Source: Ferrovibrio sp035304305
GTDB taxonomy: Bacteria; Pseudomonadota; Alphaproteobacteria; Ferrovibrionales; Ferrovibrionaceae
NCBI RefSeq assembly: GCF_035304305.1
Contig: NZ_DATGQG010000072.1
Location: forward strand, 29,985 to 93,984
Reading direction: 5' to 3'
DNA: 64,000 bases
Made by a program: the position numbers and the translations under genes. Shown here in pieces: positions 42,555 to 51,386 of the stretch (its first letter is position 1; each line of letters begins with the position of its first letter). Under the pieces are notes generated by a model, which worked only from the letters and a program-made list of their open reading frames with translations, ran no database searches and had not been told where the DNA came from.

Positions 42555-45278
42555 CTAGCCGCCGGACCGCGGCAGGCGGACCGAAAAGGTCGAGCCGCGC
42601 GGGCTCGAATGGAACAGGCTGAGTGTGCCATCGAGCTGCACCATGATCTGGCGCGATATCGCCAGGCCGAGCCCGCTGCCCTCCTGCCAGCGGGCCTGCT
42701 CGCTCCAGCCGCGGGCGAATTTTGAGAACAGGATTTCCTGGTCCTCCCGCGAAATGCCCGGGCCGTTATCGCGCACATGGATCTCCACGAAGGCCGCATC
42801 CGTTTCGACCGCCTCGATCCAGGTGACCGGCTCCGGACCGTCATTGTACTTGATCGCATTGGACAACAGGTTGATGAAGACCTGCTGCAGGCGGTCCGGC
42901 GCGACGAAGACCGGCAGCGGCCGGTTCCCGAGATTGTCGATCAGCCTGTGTCCGCGCTCCCGCGCCAGGCCGGCCATCGCCGCGATGGCCTGGCGGGCCA
43001 CGTCGCGGGCATCGACATGCAAGAGCGACCAGGCGACCTGCCCGTTTTCCATCCGGCTGAGATCGAGGATTTCGTCCAGCAGGCGGGTCAGTCGCTCGCT
43101 TTCCTGCTGGATGATTTCCAGAAAGCGGCGGGTCTGCATGCTGCCGATCTGCTGCTCGCCGACCAGGATCTCGGCGAAGGAGCGGATCGAGGTCATCGGC
43201 GTCCGCAATTCATGGCTGACCCGGCTGAGGAAATCGTCCTTCAGCAGGTCGAGACGGCGCAACTGCTCGTTGGCGCGGCGCAGTTTCTCCGCGGTTTCCT
43301 CCAGTTCGTGCGATTTGCGCTCCAGCTCGCGGCTGTAGCGGATTGCCTCCTGAGCCTCGTCGAGAATGGTGATCACCGCCTCGACGGTGATCCGCTCGCC
43401 CTTGACGATTCTCGATACCAGCGTTCGCGCCGATGCCGCGCCGACGCTGCTGGCCAACTGGCGTTCGACATAGGCGATCAGCGCCGGATCGGGAACCGGC
43501 AGATGGTCGCGGCGACCCTGACGCCGGGCATAATCGCGGAACAGCCGGTAGGCGCGCTCGGCGCCGAGAATGCTCTGGGTCAGGCGGAACAGGTCTTCGG
43601 TATGCGCCGAGCGCTGCAGGGCGTCGTCCACATTCGCCGTGTTGTGCTGGAAGATATCCACGAAGACCGCGCTTTGCAGCCGCTCGATCGCGGATTGCTC
43701 CGTGAACAGCGAGACGGTGATGTAGAACAGGATGTTGAAGGTCAGGCTCCAGAATAGCCCATGCACCAGGCGGTCCCAGCCGGCGAGGCCGAACATGGCG
43801 TCCGGCTTGAGCATCTCTATGCCCCAGGGCCCTTCGGTCACGATGCTGGCGACCGGCCAGCCGGCATTGGCGAAGTTCGGCAGCAGCAGGGTGTAGATCC
43901 ATACCGCGAAGCCGGCCAGCAGGCCCGCTGTCGCGCCGGCCTTGGTGCCGTTGCGCCAGAAGATACCGCCGATCAGCGCCGGCAGGAACTGTGCCACACC
44001 GGTGAACGATACCAGGCCGATGGAGGCGAGCGGGTTCGTCGACGTAATGGCGCGGTAGTAGACATAGCCCAGGATCAGGATCGCGGCGATGCTCATGCGG
44101 CGCACCGCCAGCAGCGTGCCGGAGAAGTCGCCGCTGCCCGGCTGGCTGAAGCGGGGCAGGCGCAGCAGCAGCGGCGTCACCAGATGATTGGAGATCATGA
44201 TCGAGAGCGCGATGCTGGCCATGATCACCATCGAGGTTCCCGCCGACAACCCGCCGATGAAGGCGAGCAGCGCCAGGTAGGGATGATCGAAGCGCAGCGG
44301 AAGCGTCAGGACGTAGAGATCGGGGTTGGCGCCCTGCGGCAGATGGGTGACGCCGGTTATCGCCACCGGAATGACGAAAAGGCTGAACAGCATGAGATAG
44401 AGCGGAAACAGCCATGAGGCGGTGGCGAGATGCCGCTCGTCCGAATTCTCCACGACGGCAACCTGGAACTGTCGCGGCAGGCAGATCATCGCGGCGGCGG
44501 CGAGGAAGATGGTTGCCACCCAGCGGGGCTCGAAGCCTGGCGAAAACATGTAGAGGCGCTGCAGCTCGGGGTACTCGGCCGCGCGGTAGAACATGTCGCG
44601 GACGCCGTCATTCAGGCCATAGATGGCGAACAGCGCGATGACGCCTAGGCTGAACAGTTTGACGATCGACTCGAAGGCAATCGCGGCCACCACGCCGGGA
44701 TGCCGTTCGTCGGCGCCGAGATTGCGGGTGCCGAACAGGATGACGAAGGCGGCCATGCAGACCGCCACCCAAAGGCCGGTATCGCCGAATGCACCGTGCT
44801 CGCCGGCCGGACCGGGCGGGAAGTCCGGGTTGTCGCTGAGCGCGTTGAACGAGGCGGTGATCGCCTTCAGCTGCAGCGCGATGTAGGGCATTACGCCAAC
44901 CACGGCGATGACGGTCACCAGCGCCGAGATCCAGGCACTCTTGCCGTAACGCGCGGAGAGAAAGTCGGCGATCGAGGTGATGCGCTGGGCCTTGCTGATG
45001 CGGACCAGCTTGCGCAGCAGAAACCACCAGGCCATCAGCATCAGCGTCGGACCGATATAGATGGTCAGGAATTCCAGCCCGTTGCGCGCCGCCGAACCGA
45101 CGGCGCCGAAAAACGTCCATGACGTGCAGTAGACGGCAAGCGAGAGGGTATAGCTCAGCGACGAGCCGACGAAGCGGCCCGCGCCGCGGTCGACACGGCG
45201 CTCGGTATACCAGGCCAGCAGGAACAATCCGCCCAGGTAGAGCCCGGCAACCGTGACGATGAGGCCGGAGCTGAGCAT
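42555..45278 (-). CDS. SLC5-type (Na+/solute symporter-like) sensor histidine kinase
   Basis: 907 residues. About 13 membrane segments of the sodium:solute symporter fold (1-510) fused to a STAC-like linker, a coiled coil (RELERKSHELEETAEKLRRANEQL), a HisKA domain with H689 in RVSHELRTPMTSIRSF, and HATPase_c (VRDNGPGIS, GSGLGLAISRQIM). Related proteins (CbrA, CrbS, MctS types) sense nutrients such as His, acetate or monocarboxylates. Last gene of an apparent four-gene operon, 3 bases after the small membrane-protein gene, and it converges on the glucan phosphorylase gene. Confidence 0.92.
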   Translation of the reverse strand: MLSSGLIVTVAGLYLGGLFLLAWYTERRVDRGAGRFVGSSLSYTLSLAVYCTSWTFFGAVGSAARNGLEFLTIYIGPTLMLMAWWFLLRKLVRISKAQRITSIADFLSARYGKSAWISALVTVIAVVGVMPYIALQLKAITASFNALSDNPDFPPGPAGEHGAFGDTGLWVAVCMAAFVILFGTRNLGADERHPGVVAAIAFESIVKLFSLGVIALFAIYGLNDGVRDMFYRAAEYPELQRLYMFSPGFEPRWVATIFLAAAAMICLPRQFQVAVVENSDERHLATASWLFPLYLMLFSLFVIPVAITGVTHLPQGANPDLYVLTLPLRFDHPYLALLAFIGGLSAGTSMVIMASIALSIMISNHLVTPLLLRLPRFSQPGSGDFSGTLLAVRRMSIAAILILGYVYYRAITSTNPLASIGLVSFTGVAQFLPALIGGIFWRNGTKAGATAGLLAGFAVWIYTLLLPNFANAGWPVASIVTEGPWGIEMLKPDAMFGLAGWDRLVHGLFWSLTFNILFYITVSLFTEQSAIERLQSAVFVDIFQHNTANVDDALQRSAHTEDLFRLTQSILGAERAYRLFRDYARRQGRRDHLPVPDPALIAYVERQLASSVGAASARTLVSRIVKGERITVEAVITILDEAQEAIRYSRELERKSHELEETAEKLRRANEQLRRLDLLKDDFLSRVSHELRTPMTSIRSFAEILVGEQQIGSMQTRRFLEIIQQESERLTRLLDEILDLSRMENGQVAWSLLHVDARDVARQAIAAMAGLARERGHRLIDNLGNRPLPVFVAPDRLQQVFINLLSNAIKYNDGPEPVTWIEAVETDAAFVEIHVRDNGPGISREDQEILFSKFARGWSEQARWQEGSGLGLAISRQIMVQLDGTLSLFHSSPRGSTFSVRLPRSGG

Positions 45279-45281
45279 TGC

Positions 45282-45545
45282 TCAGGGCGGCCCTGATTCG
45301 TGTCTGTCCAACCCGGGCGGAGCGTCGTCATGGCCCGGCGCGAGTTCCCGCACCAGCCGGCGCGAGACCATGGCGGAAAGGATGATGCCGACAAGCCAGA
45401 GAACGAAAATGTAGATGTGCAGGACGGGAATACCGAACAGCTGATCGTCGCGGCTGAGGATTCTCAGATAGGGCGGCATGAACAGAAGCAGCCCCGCCAA
45501 AGGCAGTATCCATGCGAGATCGCGGTATCGTCTGCCCGGCGACAT
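45282..45545 (-). CDS. 87-residue two-span membrane protein
   Basis: Two hydrophobic segments (about 11-27 and 43-61, the second HIYIFVLWLVGIILSAMVS) and a charged C-terminal tail. It lies between the REC gene (5 bases) and the SLC5-kinase gene (3 bases) on the same strand. Small two-span proteins are often encoded beside SSS-family symporters, where they help assemble or tune the transporter, so it may be a partner of the kinase's transport-like domain. Family not securely recognised. Confidence 0.75.
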   Translation of the reverse strand: MSPGRRYRDLAWILPLAGLLLFMPPYLRILSRDDQLFGIPVLHIYIFVLWLVGIILSAMVSRRLVRELAPGHDDAPPGLDRHESGPP

Positions 45546-45550
45546 GGATC

Positions 45551-45946
45551 CTATCTTCCGCCTGATGTCATCCGTCGTGGCGCCTCCAGCAGCCGGGCGA
45601 CACGGGTGACGAGATCATGGTTGGAAAACGGCTTGGTGACGAAATCGTCGACGCCGAGATCGGTCATGCGCCGGCGGTCGGCATCCTGCCCCTTGGCCGT
45701 CAGGACCATGACGGGCAGCGTCTTCAGCGCCATGTTGTGCCGGATCTCGGCGAGGATTTCGAAGCCGTTCGCCGTCGGCAGCATGATGTCGAGGATCAGC
45801 AGGTCGGGCCGGGAGCGCGTGATCGCCGGCAGAACCGCGGCACCATCGCCCACGGCGGTCACCTGGTGGCCTTCGCGGGACAGCAAAAAGGTCAGTGACT
45901 CAACGATATAAGGCTCATCTTCGGCGATCAGAATCCGCCTGAGCAT
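45551..45946 (-). CDS. REC-only response regulator
   Basis: 131 residues from the ATG at 45946 with GGGAGG 6 bases upstream; a GTG five codons earlier overlaps that site and is less likely. Receiver with EDE at 9-11, D53 in LILDIMLP and K105 in FVTKPF. No output domain. It follows the XRE regulator gene by 54 bases and precedes the small membrane-protein gene by 5, so it is the natural partner of the SLC5-type kinase, passing phosphate onward or acting by protein contact. Confidence 0.92.
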   Translation of the reverse strand: MLRRILIAEDEPYIVESLTFLLSREGHQVTAVGDGAAVLPAITRSRPDLLILDIMLPTANGFEILAEIRHNMALKTLPVMVLTAKGQDADRRRMTDLGVDDFVTKPFSNHDLVTRVARLLEAPRRMTSGGR

Positions 45947-46000
45947 CGGTACCCTCCCCACAGGCGGTCGGATTCTGCGTGGACCGCTGCTGCCGGTGCA

Positions 46001-47578
46001 TCATGGCATGGCCTGTGGAGAGAGGCGAGTATCTTTGGTCGAAGCGGTCGAGGCGAGAATGGCGGGATGCGCGCGTTGCGGGCAATCAACGCGGCTGCAC
46101 GAGCGGCATGCGAAACCGGCCGGTGTTCCGCTGCGGGGATCGCGCGCATAGGCGTCGCCGTATACGATCCGGCTGCTGTGGATCGCATCGCAGCCGATCA
46201 TGATGCTGAACAGCGTTTCCGGCTGTCCGTAGCCCACCACGCGTTTCGCAACGCAACGGGCAATCAGCAGATACCGTTCGCCTTCGGGCATCAGGGCCAT
46301 CTGGGTGACCACACGATCCGGCGTCCGGAATGCGGCATAAAGCGGCCAGAGCGGGCAGGCGCCACCGAACCGCGGCATGTGCAGCCCCAGGGTGCTGAAC
46401 CGCTTCGACAGGTTGCCGGCAGGATCGCTGCGCAGAAAGGCGAACGGAACGCCCTCGGCCTCCGGGCGGCGCAAGGTCACCAGCCGATGGGCGATCTGCT
46501 CGATGCTGCCGCCGAACTGCTGGGCGAGACGGTCGAGATCGTAGCGCCAGCGTTCCGCCGCGGCGAGAAACCCGTCATAGGGAAACAGCAGTGCGCCCGC
46601 GGCGTAGCCCGCCAGTGCGCGGCGGCACAGCGCCTCGGCGGCATCGCTGCTGATGAACCGCCGGTCTGCGGCCATCTCCGCCAGAAGATCGCCGAACTCG
46701 AGGCCGACCAGGGCGCGCGCCAGCGCGAAACGGCGGCTCGGTTCCGGCAAGGTCCCGTCTATGCGGATGATCGCACTGTCCTCGGGATCGGCGGCTTCAC
46801 CGGCCGCTTCGTCCCGGATGATCAAATTATGAGCCGTCCTGAGCCGCTCCGCGATGACGGCCGCCGATGGCCGTTCCCCGCCGAGCCGGCGCCGCAGCGC
46901 ATCGGCGGCTTCCTCCAGCGCGGGGAAATGGCTTCGGTGGTAGTTGATGAAATCGTCGATCTCGTCTTCCGGTGATGCCGGCATCGCGCTGCCCGGTCCC
47001 GAACTCAGCAGGTCGACCATCGCCCGCACACCGGTGGCGAGCTGTTCGGCCTCGGTGGCGACGATCCCGGCATAGCGGCGCCGCCGGGGTGCCTTGAGAT
47101 CCGGATACTGCTCGAGGATTTCGGCGAAGGAGCGGATCGCGGTGCTGCGGCTGAGAATTGCATGGCTCAGCCCGATCAGCGCGGAATCCTGGCTGAGGCG
47201 GTCCGACAGCGCGCTGGCCGTTTCCGTGGCGTCGCGGTAGCGGCGATGCAGCTGCAGGAAAGCGCGGGCCCAGTCCGGCGCCGCGGCGATCAGCTGCAGC
47301 GCCTGATCCTCTTCGGCCGGCATGTCCGGATAGATGCGCGCCAGTTCCAGCAGATCCTGGGTCAGCCTGAGATTTTCGCTTCCGCTCAGATGACTCGGCT
47401 CGACCCCCAGCGCGGCCGCGATCCGCTTCAGCAGGGCGCCGCCGATCGGCCGTTTCTCGTTCTCGATCAGATTCAGATAGGCGGTCGAAATGCCGACGGC
47501 TGCCGCCAGCGCGCTCTGGGTCAGGCGCTTTTTGCGGCGCTGCTGGCGGATCTGTCCGCCGGTGGGGAAACGGGTCAC
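46001..47578 (-). CDS. ScfR/RamB-type XRE regulator with HisKA-like segment
   Basis: 525 residues from a GTG at 47578; the open frame reaches a GTG at 47656, but that stretch is AT-rich and unlike the family. XRE helix-turn-helix at the N-terminus (LTQSALAAAVGISTAYLNLIE), an IrrE/DUF955-like middle in which HExxH is lost (RRFALARALVGLEFGDLL), and the ScfR C-terminus with CPLWPLYAAFRTPDRVV and CRSCSRVDCPQRAHP. Relatives control acetate, propionate and glyoxylate genes. Between HTH and IrrE-like part, LSHAILSRSTAIRSFAEIL (137-155) resembles a kinase phosphoacceptor helix. Divergent from the ABC-importer genes; heads the signalling operon. Confidence 0.88.
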   Translation of the reverse strand: MTRFPTGGQIRQQRRKKRLTQSALAAAVGISTAYLNLIENEKRPIGGALLKRIAAALGVEPSHLSGSENLRLTQDLLELARIYPDMPAEEDQALQLIAAAPDWARAFLQLHRRYRDATETASALSDRLSQDSALIGLSHAILSRSTAIRSFAEILEQYPDLKAPRRRRYAGIVATEAEQLATGVRAMVDLLSSGPGSAMPASPEDEIDDFINYHRSHFPALEEAADALRRRLGGERPSAAVIAERLRTAHNLIIRDEAAGEAADPEDSAIIRIDGTLPEPSRRFALARALVGLEFGDLLAEMAADRRFISSDAAEALCRRALAGYAAGALLFPYDGFLAAAERWRYDLDRLAQQFGGSIEQIAHRLVTLRRPEAEGVPFAFLRSDPAGNLSKRFSTLGLHMPRFGGACPLWPLYAAFRTPDRVVTQMALMPEGERYLLIARCVAKRVVGYGQPETLFSIMIGCDAIHSSRIVYGDAYARDPRSGTPAGFACRSCSRVDCPQRAHPAILASTASTKDTRLSPQAMP

Positions 47579-47754
47579 ATCGGCACCGCTGTTAAAGTTA
47601 TTTACAGCAAAATTCCCTGTTGAATGCGGATTTTCACAAAAGTTATCAGCCGGCACAAGCTTTTATTGCTGCTACCGGGAGGGCCCATAAGGATGAGGCA
47701 AGGGCATCAGCCTGTATGCCGCGCATGCGGTCAAACAAACGGGAGGAATTCACC

Positions 47755-49101
47755 ATGGGCGTATTCGACAAGCCGTATTCCCGCCGCTCGGTTCTGCGGA
47801 CCGGCAGCATCATCGCCGGCTCCTCGCTGGCCGCGCCGTCCTTCTTCATGCGCGATGCCTGGGCGGAGGATTTCCGCAACAATCCGGCCAAATCGAAATC
47901 CGTGAAGTTCGGCTGGACCGTGCCGCAGACCGGCGCCTATGCCGATGAAGGGGCCGACGAGCTGCGCGCCTTCCAGCTCGCCGTGAAGCACCTCAACGGC
48001 GAGGGCGACGGCGGCATGCTGAAGACGATGAAGCCGCTGGCGCTGAAGGGCAACGGCGTTCTGGGCAAGAAGGTCGAATACGTCACCGGCGACACGCAGA
48101 CCAAATCGGATGCCGCGCGCGCCACGGCCAGGCGCATGATCGAGAAGGACGGCATCATCATGTTCTCCGGCGGCTCGTCCTCGGGCGTTGCCGTGGCGAT
48201 GCAGTCGCTGGCACAGGAGATGGGCATCGTCTTCATGTGCGGTCTGACCCATTCCAACGACACCACGGGCAAGGACAAGCGCCGCTATGGCTTCCGGCAC
48301 TTCTTCAACGCCTACATGTCGGGCCAGGCGCTCGGCCCGGTGCTGGAGGAGCGCATGGGCAAGGAGCGCCGCGCTTACCACCTGACCGCCGACTACACCT
48401 GGGGCTGGACCCAGGAGGAGTCGCTCATCAACGCCACCGAGAAGATCGGCTGGCAGACCGTGAAGGCGGTTCGCACGCCGCTCGGCATCGGTGACTTCTC
48501 GCAGTACATCACGCCGGTGCTCAATTCCGGCGCCGACGTCCTGATCCTGAACCATTACGGCAAGGACATGGTCAACTCCCTGACCCAGGCCGTGCAGTTC
48601 GGCCTGCGCGACAAGCAGGTCAACGGAAAGAATTTCGAGATCGTCGTTCCGCTCTACTCGCGCCTGATGGCCCAGGGTGCCGGCAAGAACATCCAGGGCA
48701 TCCTCGGCACCACCAACTGGCACTGGACCCTGCAGGACGAGGCGACCAAGAACTTCGTCAAGTCCTTCGGCAACGAATACGGCTTCCCGCCGTCGCAGGC
48801 CGCCCATACCTGCTACGTCCAGGCGCTGCTCTACGCCGATGCCTGCGAGAGGGCCGGCACCTTCTATCCGCCGGAAGTCATCAAGGCGCTGGAAGGTTTC
48901 AAGTTCGACGGCACCGGCAACGGTCCGACCGAGTATCGCGCCGACGACCATCAGTGCTTCAAGGATGTCTATGTGATGGAGGGCAACAAGAATCCCTCCA
49001 GCCAGTTCGACATCCTGAAACTGGTCAAGCAGGTTCCGCGCAACGCGGTCGAATACGACGCCAAGATCTTCGGCGGCGATCTCGGGCCCTACAAGGTCTG
49101 A
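47755..49101 (+). CDS. ABC transporter substrate-binding protein, Leu/urea-type
   Basis: 448 residues from the ATG at 47755 with GGGAGGAA upstream. A twin-arginine signal (SRRSVLRTG, hydrophobic core, DAWAED) precedes a type-I periplasmic binding fold: FGWTVPQTGAYADEGADELRAF, then FSGGSSSGVAVAMQS and TADYTWGWTQEES. It resembles the Peripla_BP_6 group that serves branched-chain amino acids, urea or short amides. It heads a five-gene importer cluster. The ligand cannot be told; export folded by TAT suggests a bound metal or cofactor-like ligand, or simply fast folding. Confidence 0.9.
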   Translation: MGVFDKPYSRRSVLRTGSIIAGSSLAAPSFFMRDAWAEDFRNNPAKSKSVKFGWTVPQTGAYADEGADELRAFQLAVKHLNGEGDGGMLKTMKPLALKGNGVLGKKVEYVTGDTQTKSDAARATARRMIEKDGIIMFSGGSSSGVAVAMQSLAQEMGIVFMCGLTHSNDTTGKDKRRYGFRHFFNAYMSGQALGPVLEERMGKERRAYHLTADYTWGWTQEESLINATEKIGWQTVKAVRTPLGIGDFSQYITPVLNSGADVLILNHYGKDMVNSLTQAVQFGLRDKQVNGKNFEIVVPLYSRLMAQGAGKNIQGILGTTNWHWTLQDEATKNFVKSFGNEYGFPPSQAAHTCYVQALLYADACERAGTFYPPEVIKALEGFKFDGTGNGPTEYRADDHQCFKDVYVMEGNKNPSSQFDILKLVKQVPRNAVEYDAKIFGGDLGPYKV

Positions 49102-49115
49102 TCCTGCCGTCGTTC

Positions 49116-49147
49116 CGGCCGGCCGCCACTGCCCCGGCGGCCGGCCG
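49116..49147 (+). promoter_or_regulatory. strong intercistronic hairpin
   Basis: A 12-bp perfect stem (CGGCCGGCCGCC and its complement, 8-base loop) between the binding-protein and permease genes. No T-run follows, so it is not a full terminator. Such hairpins commonly stabilise the upstream mRNA or attenuate, giving more binding protein than membrane subunits. Confidence 0.7.
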
Positions 49148-49181
49148 TTCTGCCGTCCGATCACTGGAACCCGTTGCGGAC

Positions 49182-50201
49182 ATGGACGAGATTCTTCTGC
49201 AGATTCTGAACGGCCTCGACAAGGGCGGCGCCTATGCGCTGATCGCCCTCGGCCTGACGCTGGTTTTCGGCACGCTGGGCGTGGTGAATTTCGCCCACGG
49301 CGCCATCTTCATGCTCGGCGCCTTCTGCGCCGTCACGTTCCAGAAGCTTCTGACGCTTTCGGTCAAGATCAAGGATCCGAACGTCACCTTCTTCGACGCC
49401 TACAAGGAACAGCCCTATCTCGAAATCTGGTTCGGGGATCTGGGTCTCGCGATCATCGACTTCGCCGTCCCGCTGGCCATCCTGCTCGCCATTCCGGTCA
49501 TGCTGCTGCTCGGGCTGGCAATGGAGCGCGGCCTGATCCGGTATTTCTACAAGCGGCCCCATGCGGAGCAGATTCTGGTCACCTTCGGCTTGGCCATCGT
49601 GCTGCAGGAGATCGTCAAGTCCTTCTTCGGCGCCAATCCGATTCCACTGCCGCCGCCCGCCATCTTCACCGGCAGCGCCGATCTCGGCGCATGGATCGGC
49701 TTCGACCCCGGAGCGATCGTCTACCCGTGGTGGCGCCTGGTCTATCTGGCTTTCTCGCTGATCGTCATCGGTCTGGTCTTTTCGTTCCTGCAGTTCACGA
49801 CCTACGGCATGGTGGTGCGGGCCGGCATGCAGGACCGGGAAACGGTCGGCCTGCTCGGCATCAACATCGAGCGGCGCTTCACCGTCGTCTTCGGCATCGC
49901 CGCCGTGGTCGCCGGACTTGCCGGCGTGATGTACACGCCGGTGCTGCCGCCCGACTACCACATGGGCATGGACTTCCTGGTGCTCTCCTTCGTCGTGGTT
50001 GTCGTCGGCGGCATGGGATCGCTGGGCGGCGCGGTGGCCGCCGGCTTCCTGCTCGGCATCCTGCAATCCTTCGCCTCGATGAACCAGATCAAGGCGCTGC
50101 TGCCGGGCATCGACCAGATCATCATCTATGCGGTTGCCGTCGCGATCCTGCTGCTGCGGCCGCGCGGCCTGTTCGGGCGTCGCGGCGTCATGGAGACCTG
50201 A
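49182..50201 (+). CDS. branched-chain-type ABC permease, LivH-like
   Basis: 339 residues from the ATG at 49182, about eight membrane segments. LivH features: ALIALGLTLVFGTLGVVNFAHG near the start, the GLAIVLQEIVKSFFG helix, and GGMGSLGGAVAAGFLLGIL near the C-terminus. A hydrophilic insert around residues 60-85 (KIKDPNVTFFDAYKEQPY) is longer than in LivH of E. coli. Forms the channel with the next permease. Confidence 0.93.
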   Translation: MDEILLQILNGLDKGGAYALIALGLTLVFGTLGVVNFAHGAIFMLGAFCAVTFQKLLTLSVKIKDPNVTFFDAYKEQPYLEIWFGDLGLAIIDFAVPLAILLAIPVMLLLGLAMERGLIRYFYKRPHAEQILVTFGLAIVLQEIVKSFFGANPIPLPPPAIFTGSADLGAWIGFDPGAIVYPWWRLVYLAFSLIVIGLVFSFLQFTTYGMVVRAGMQDRETVGLLGINIERRFTVVFGIAAVVAGLAGVMYTPVLPPDYHMGMDFLVLSFVVVVVGGMGSLGGAVAAGFLLGILQSFASMNQIKALLPGIDQIIIYAVAVAILLLRPRGLFGRRGVMET

Positions 50202-50202
50202 C

Positions 50203-51378
50203 ATGGAAAGCCCATCCCCCCGCAACGATCTCGTTCTGCTGCTGGGCTTTGCCGCGGCGGTGCTGGCCATGCCGCTGTGGATGCAGCCCTTCGGCGGCGC
50301 CTATCCGGACCTGCTGCAGAAATTCGCCATCTACGGAATCTTCGCCGTCGGGTTCAACATCCTGTTCGGCCTGACCGGCTATCTCTCCTTCGGTCACGCG
50401 GCCTTCCTGGGCGTCGGCTCCTATGCGGCCGTGTGGTCGTTCAAGCTGTTCACCATGAACGTGGTGCCGGCGGTCCTGATCGGCACCCTGGTGGGCGGGG
50501 TCTTTGCCGCGCTGATCGGCTATGTCAGCCTCCGGCGCTCGGGGATCTATTTCTCGATCCTCACGCTGGCCTTCGCCCAGATGTGTTATAACCTCGCCTA
50601 TTCGGTGCTGACGCCGATCACCAACGGCGAGACCGGCCTGCAGCTTTCCCAGCAGGATCCCCGCATCCTCGATCCCGCCGCCGAATCCGGATCCGGGCTG
50701 CCCTGGCCAGAGCTGTTCGGCATCGAGATGACCGGCTATGCCGGATTCTATTTCTGCGCGGCAGTGCTGATCATTGCCTTCGCCGTGTCCATGCGCATCT
50801 ACCGGTCGCCCTTCGGGATGATGCTGCGGGCGATCAAGTCCAACCAAGTCCGGATGAACTATACCGGCTTCAACACCCGGCCCTACACGCTCACCGCCTT
50901 CATCATTTCCGGCATGTATGCCGGTCTGGCCGGCAGCCTGATGGCGGTGACCGATCCGCTGGCGGGCGCCGAACGCATGCAGTGGACCGCATCGGGCGAG
51001 GTCGTGCTGATGACCATTCTCGGCGGCACCGGCACTCTCGTCGGGCCGATCCTCGGCGCCGCCCTGATCAAGTATTTCGAGAATATCTTCTCGGCATACA
51101 ACGACGCCTCTCTGCATGAGATCTTCGCCTTCCTTCCCGATCCGCTCGAGAAGGCGGCGGTGGCCGTACTGGGCGAGTTCGTCGGCGAGGGCTGGCACCT
51201 CACGCTCGGCGTGATGTTCATGCTGATCGTCATCTTCATGCCGGGCGGCCTGATGGAGGGGATCCGCCGGCTGCGGGGTCTGGTTCTGCGCCGATCTGCG
51301 GCGGCAGCACCGGCTCCGGTTCCGGCTCCGGCGCCCGCACCGACCCCGGCCCCCGAACGCTCCTACGCTGCCGATTAG
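50203..51378 (+). CDS. branched-chain-type ABC permease, LivM-like
   Basis: 391 residues from the ATG at 50203, 1 base after the preceding stop. Core pattern NILFGLTGYLSFGHAAFLGVGSYA, SGIYFSILTLAFAQ, and FGMMLRAIKSNQVRMNYTGFN with GGTGTLVGPILGA. The C-terminus carries an unusual tail of alternating Pro and Ala (about residues 360-385), absent from ordinary LivM and probably a flexible cytoplasmic extension. Confidence 0.93.
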   Translation: MESPSPRNDLVLLLGFAAAVLAMPLWMQPFGGAYPDLLQKFAIYGIFAVGFNILFGLTGYLSFGHAAFLGVGSYAAVWSFKLFTMNVVPAVLIGTLVGGVFAALIGYVSLRRSGIYFSILTLAFAQMCYNLAYSVLTPITNGETGLQLSQQDPRILDPAAESGSGLPWPELFGIEMTGYAGFYFCAAVLIIAFAVSMRIYRSPFGMMLRAIKSNQVRMNYTGFNTRPYTLTAFIISGMYAGLAGSLMAVTDPLAGAERMQWTASGEVVLMTILGGTGTLVGPILGAALIKYFENIFSAYNDASLHEIFAFLPDPLEKAAVAVLGEFVGEGWHLTLGVMFMLIVIFMPGGLMEGIRRLRGLVLRRSAAAAPAPVPAPAPAPTPAPERSYAAD

Positions 51379-51386
51379 GTGTCCCC

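Noticed and set aside
42546..42565. CCGGCG-N8-CGCCGG between convergent genes
   Set aside because: Short stem with no T-run on either strand; not reported as a bidirectional terminator.
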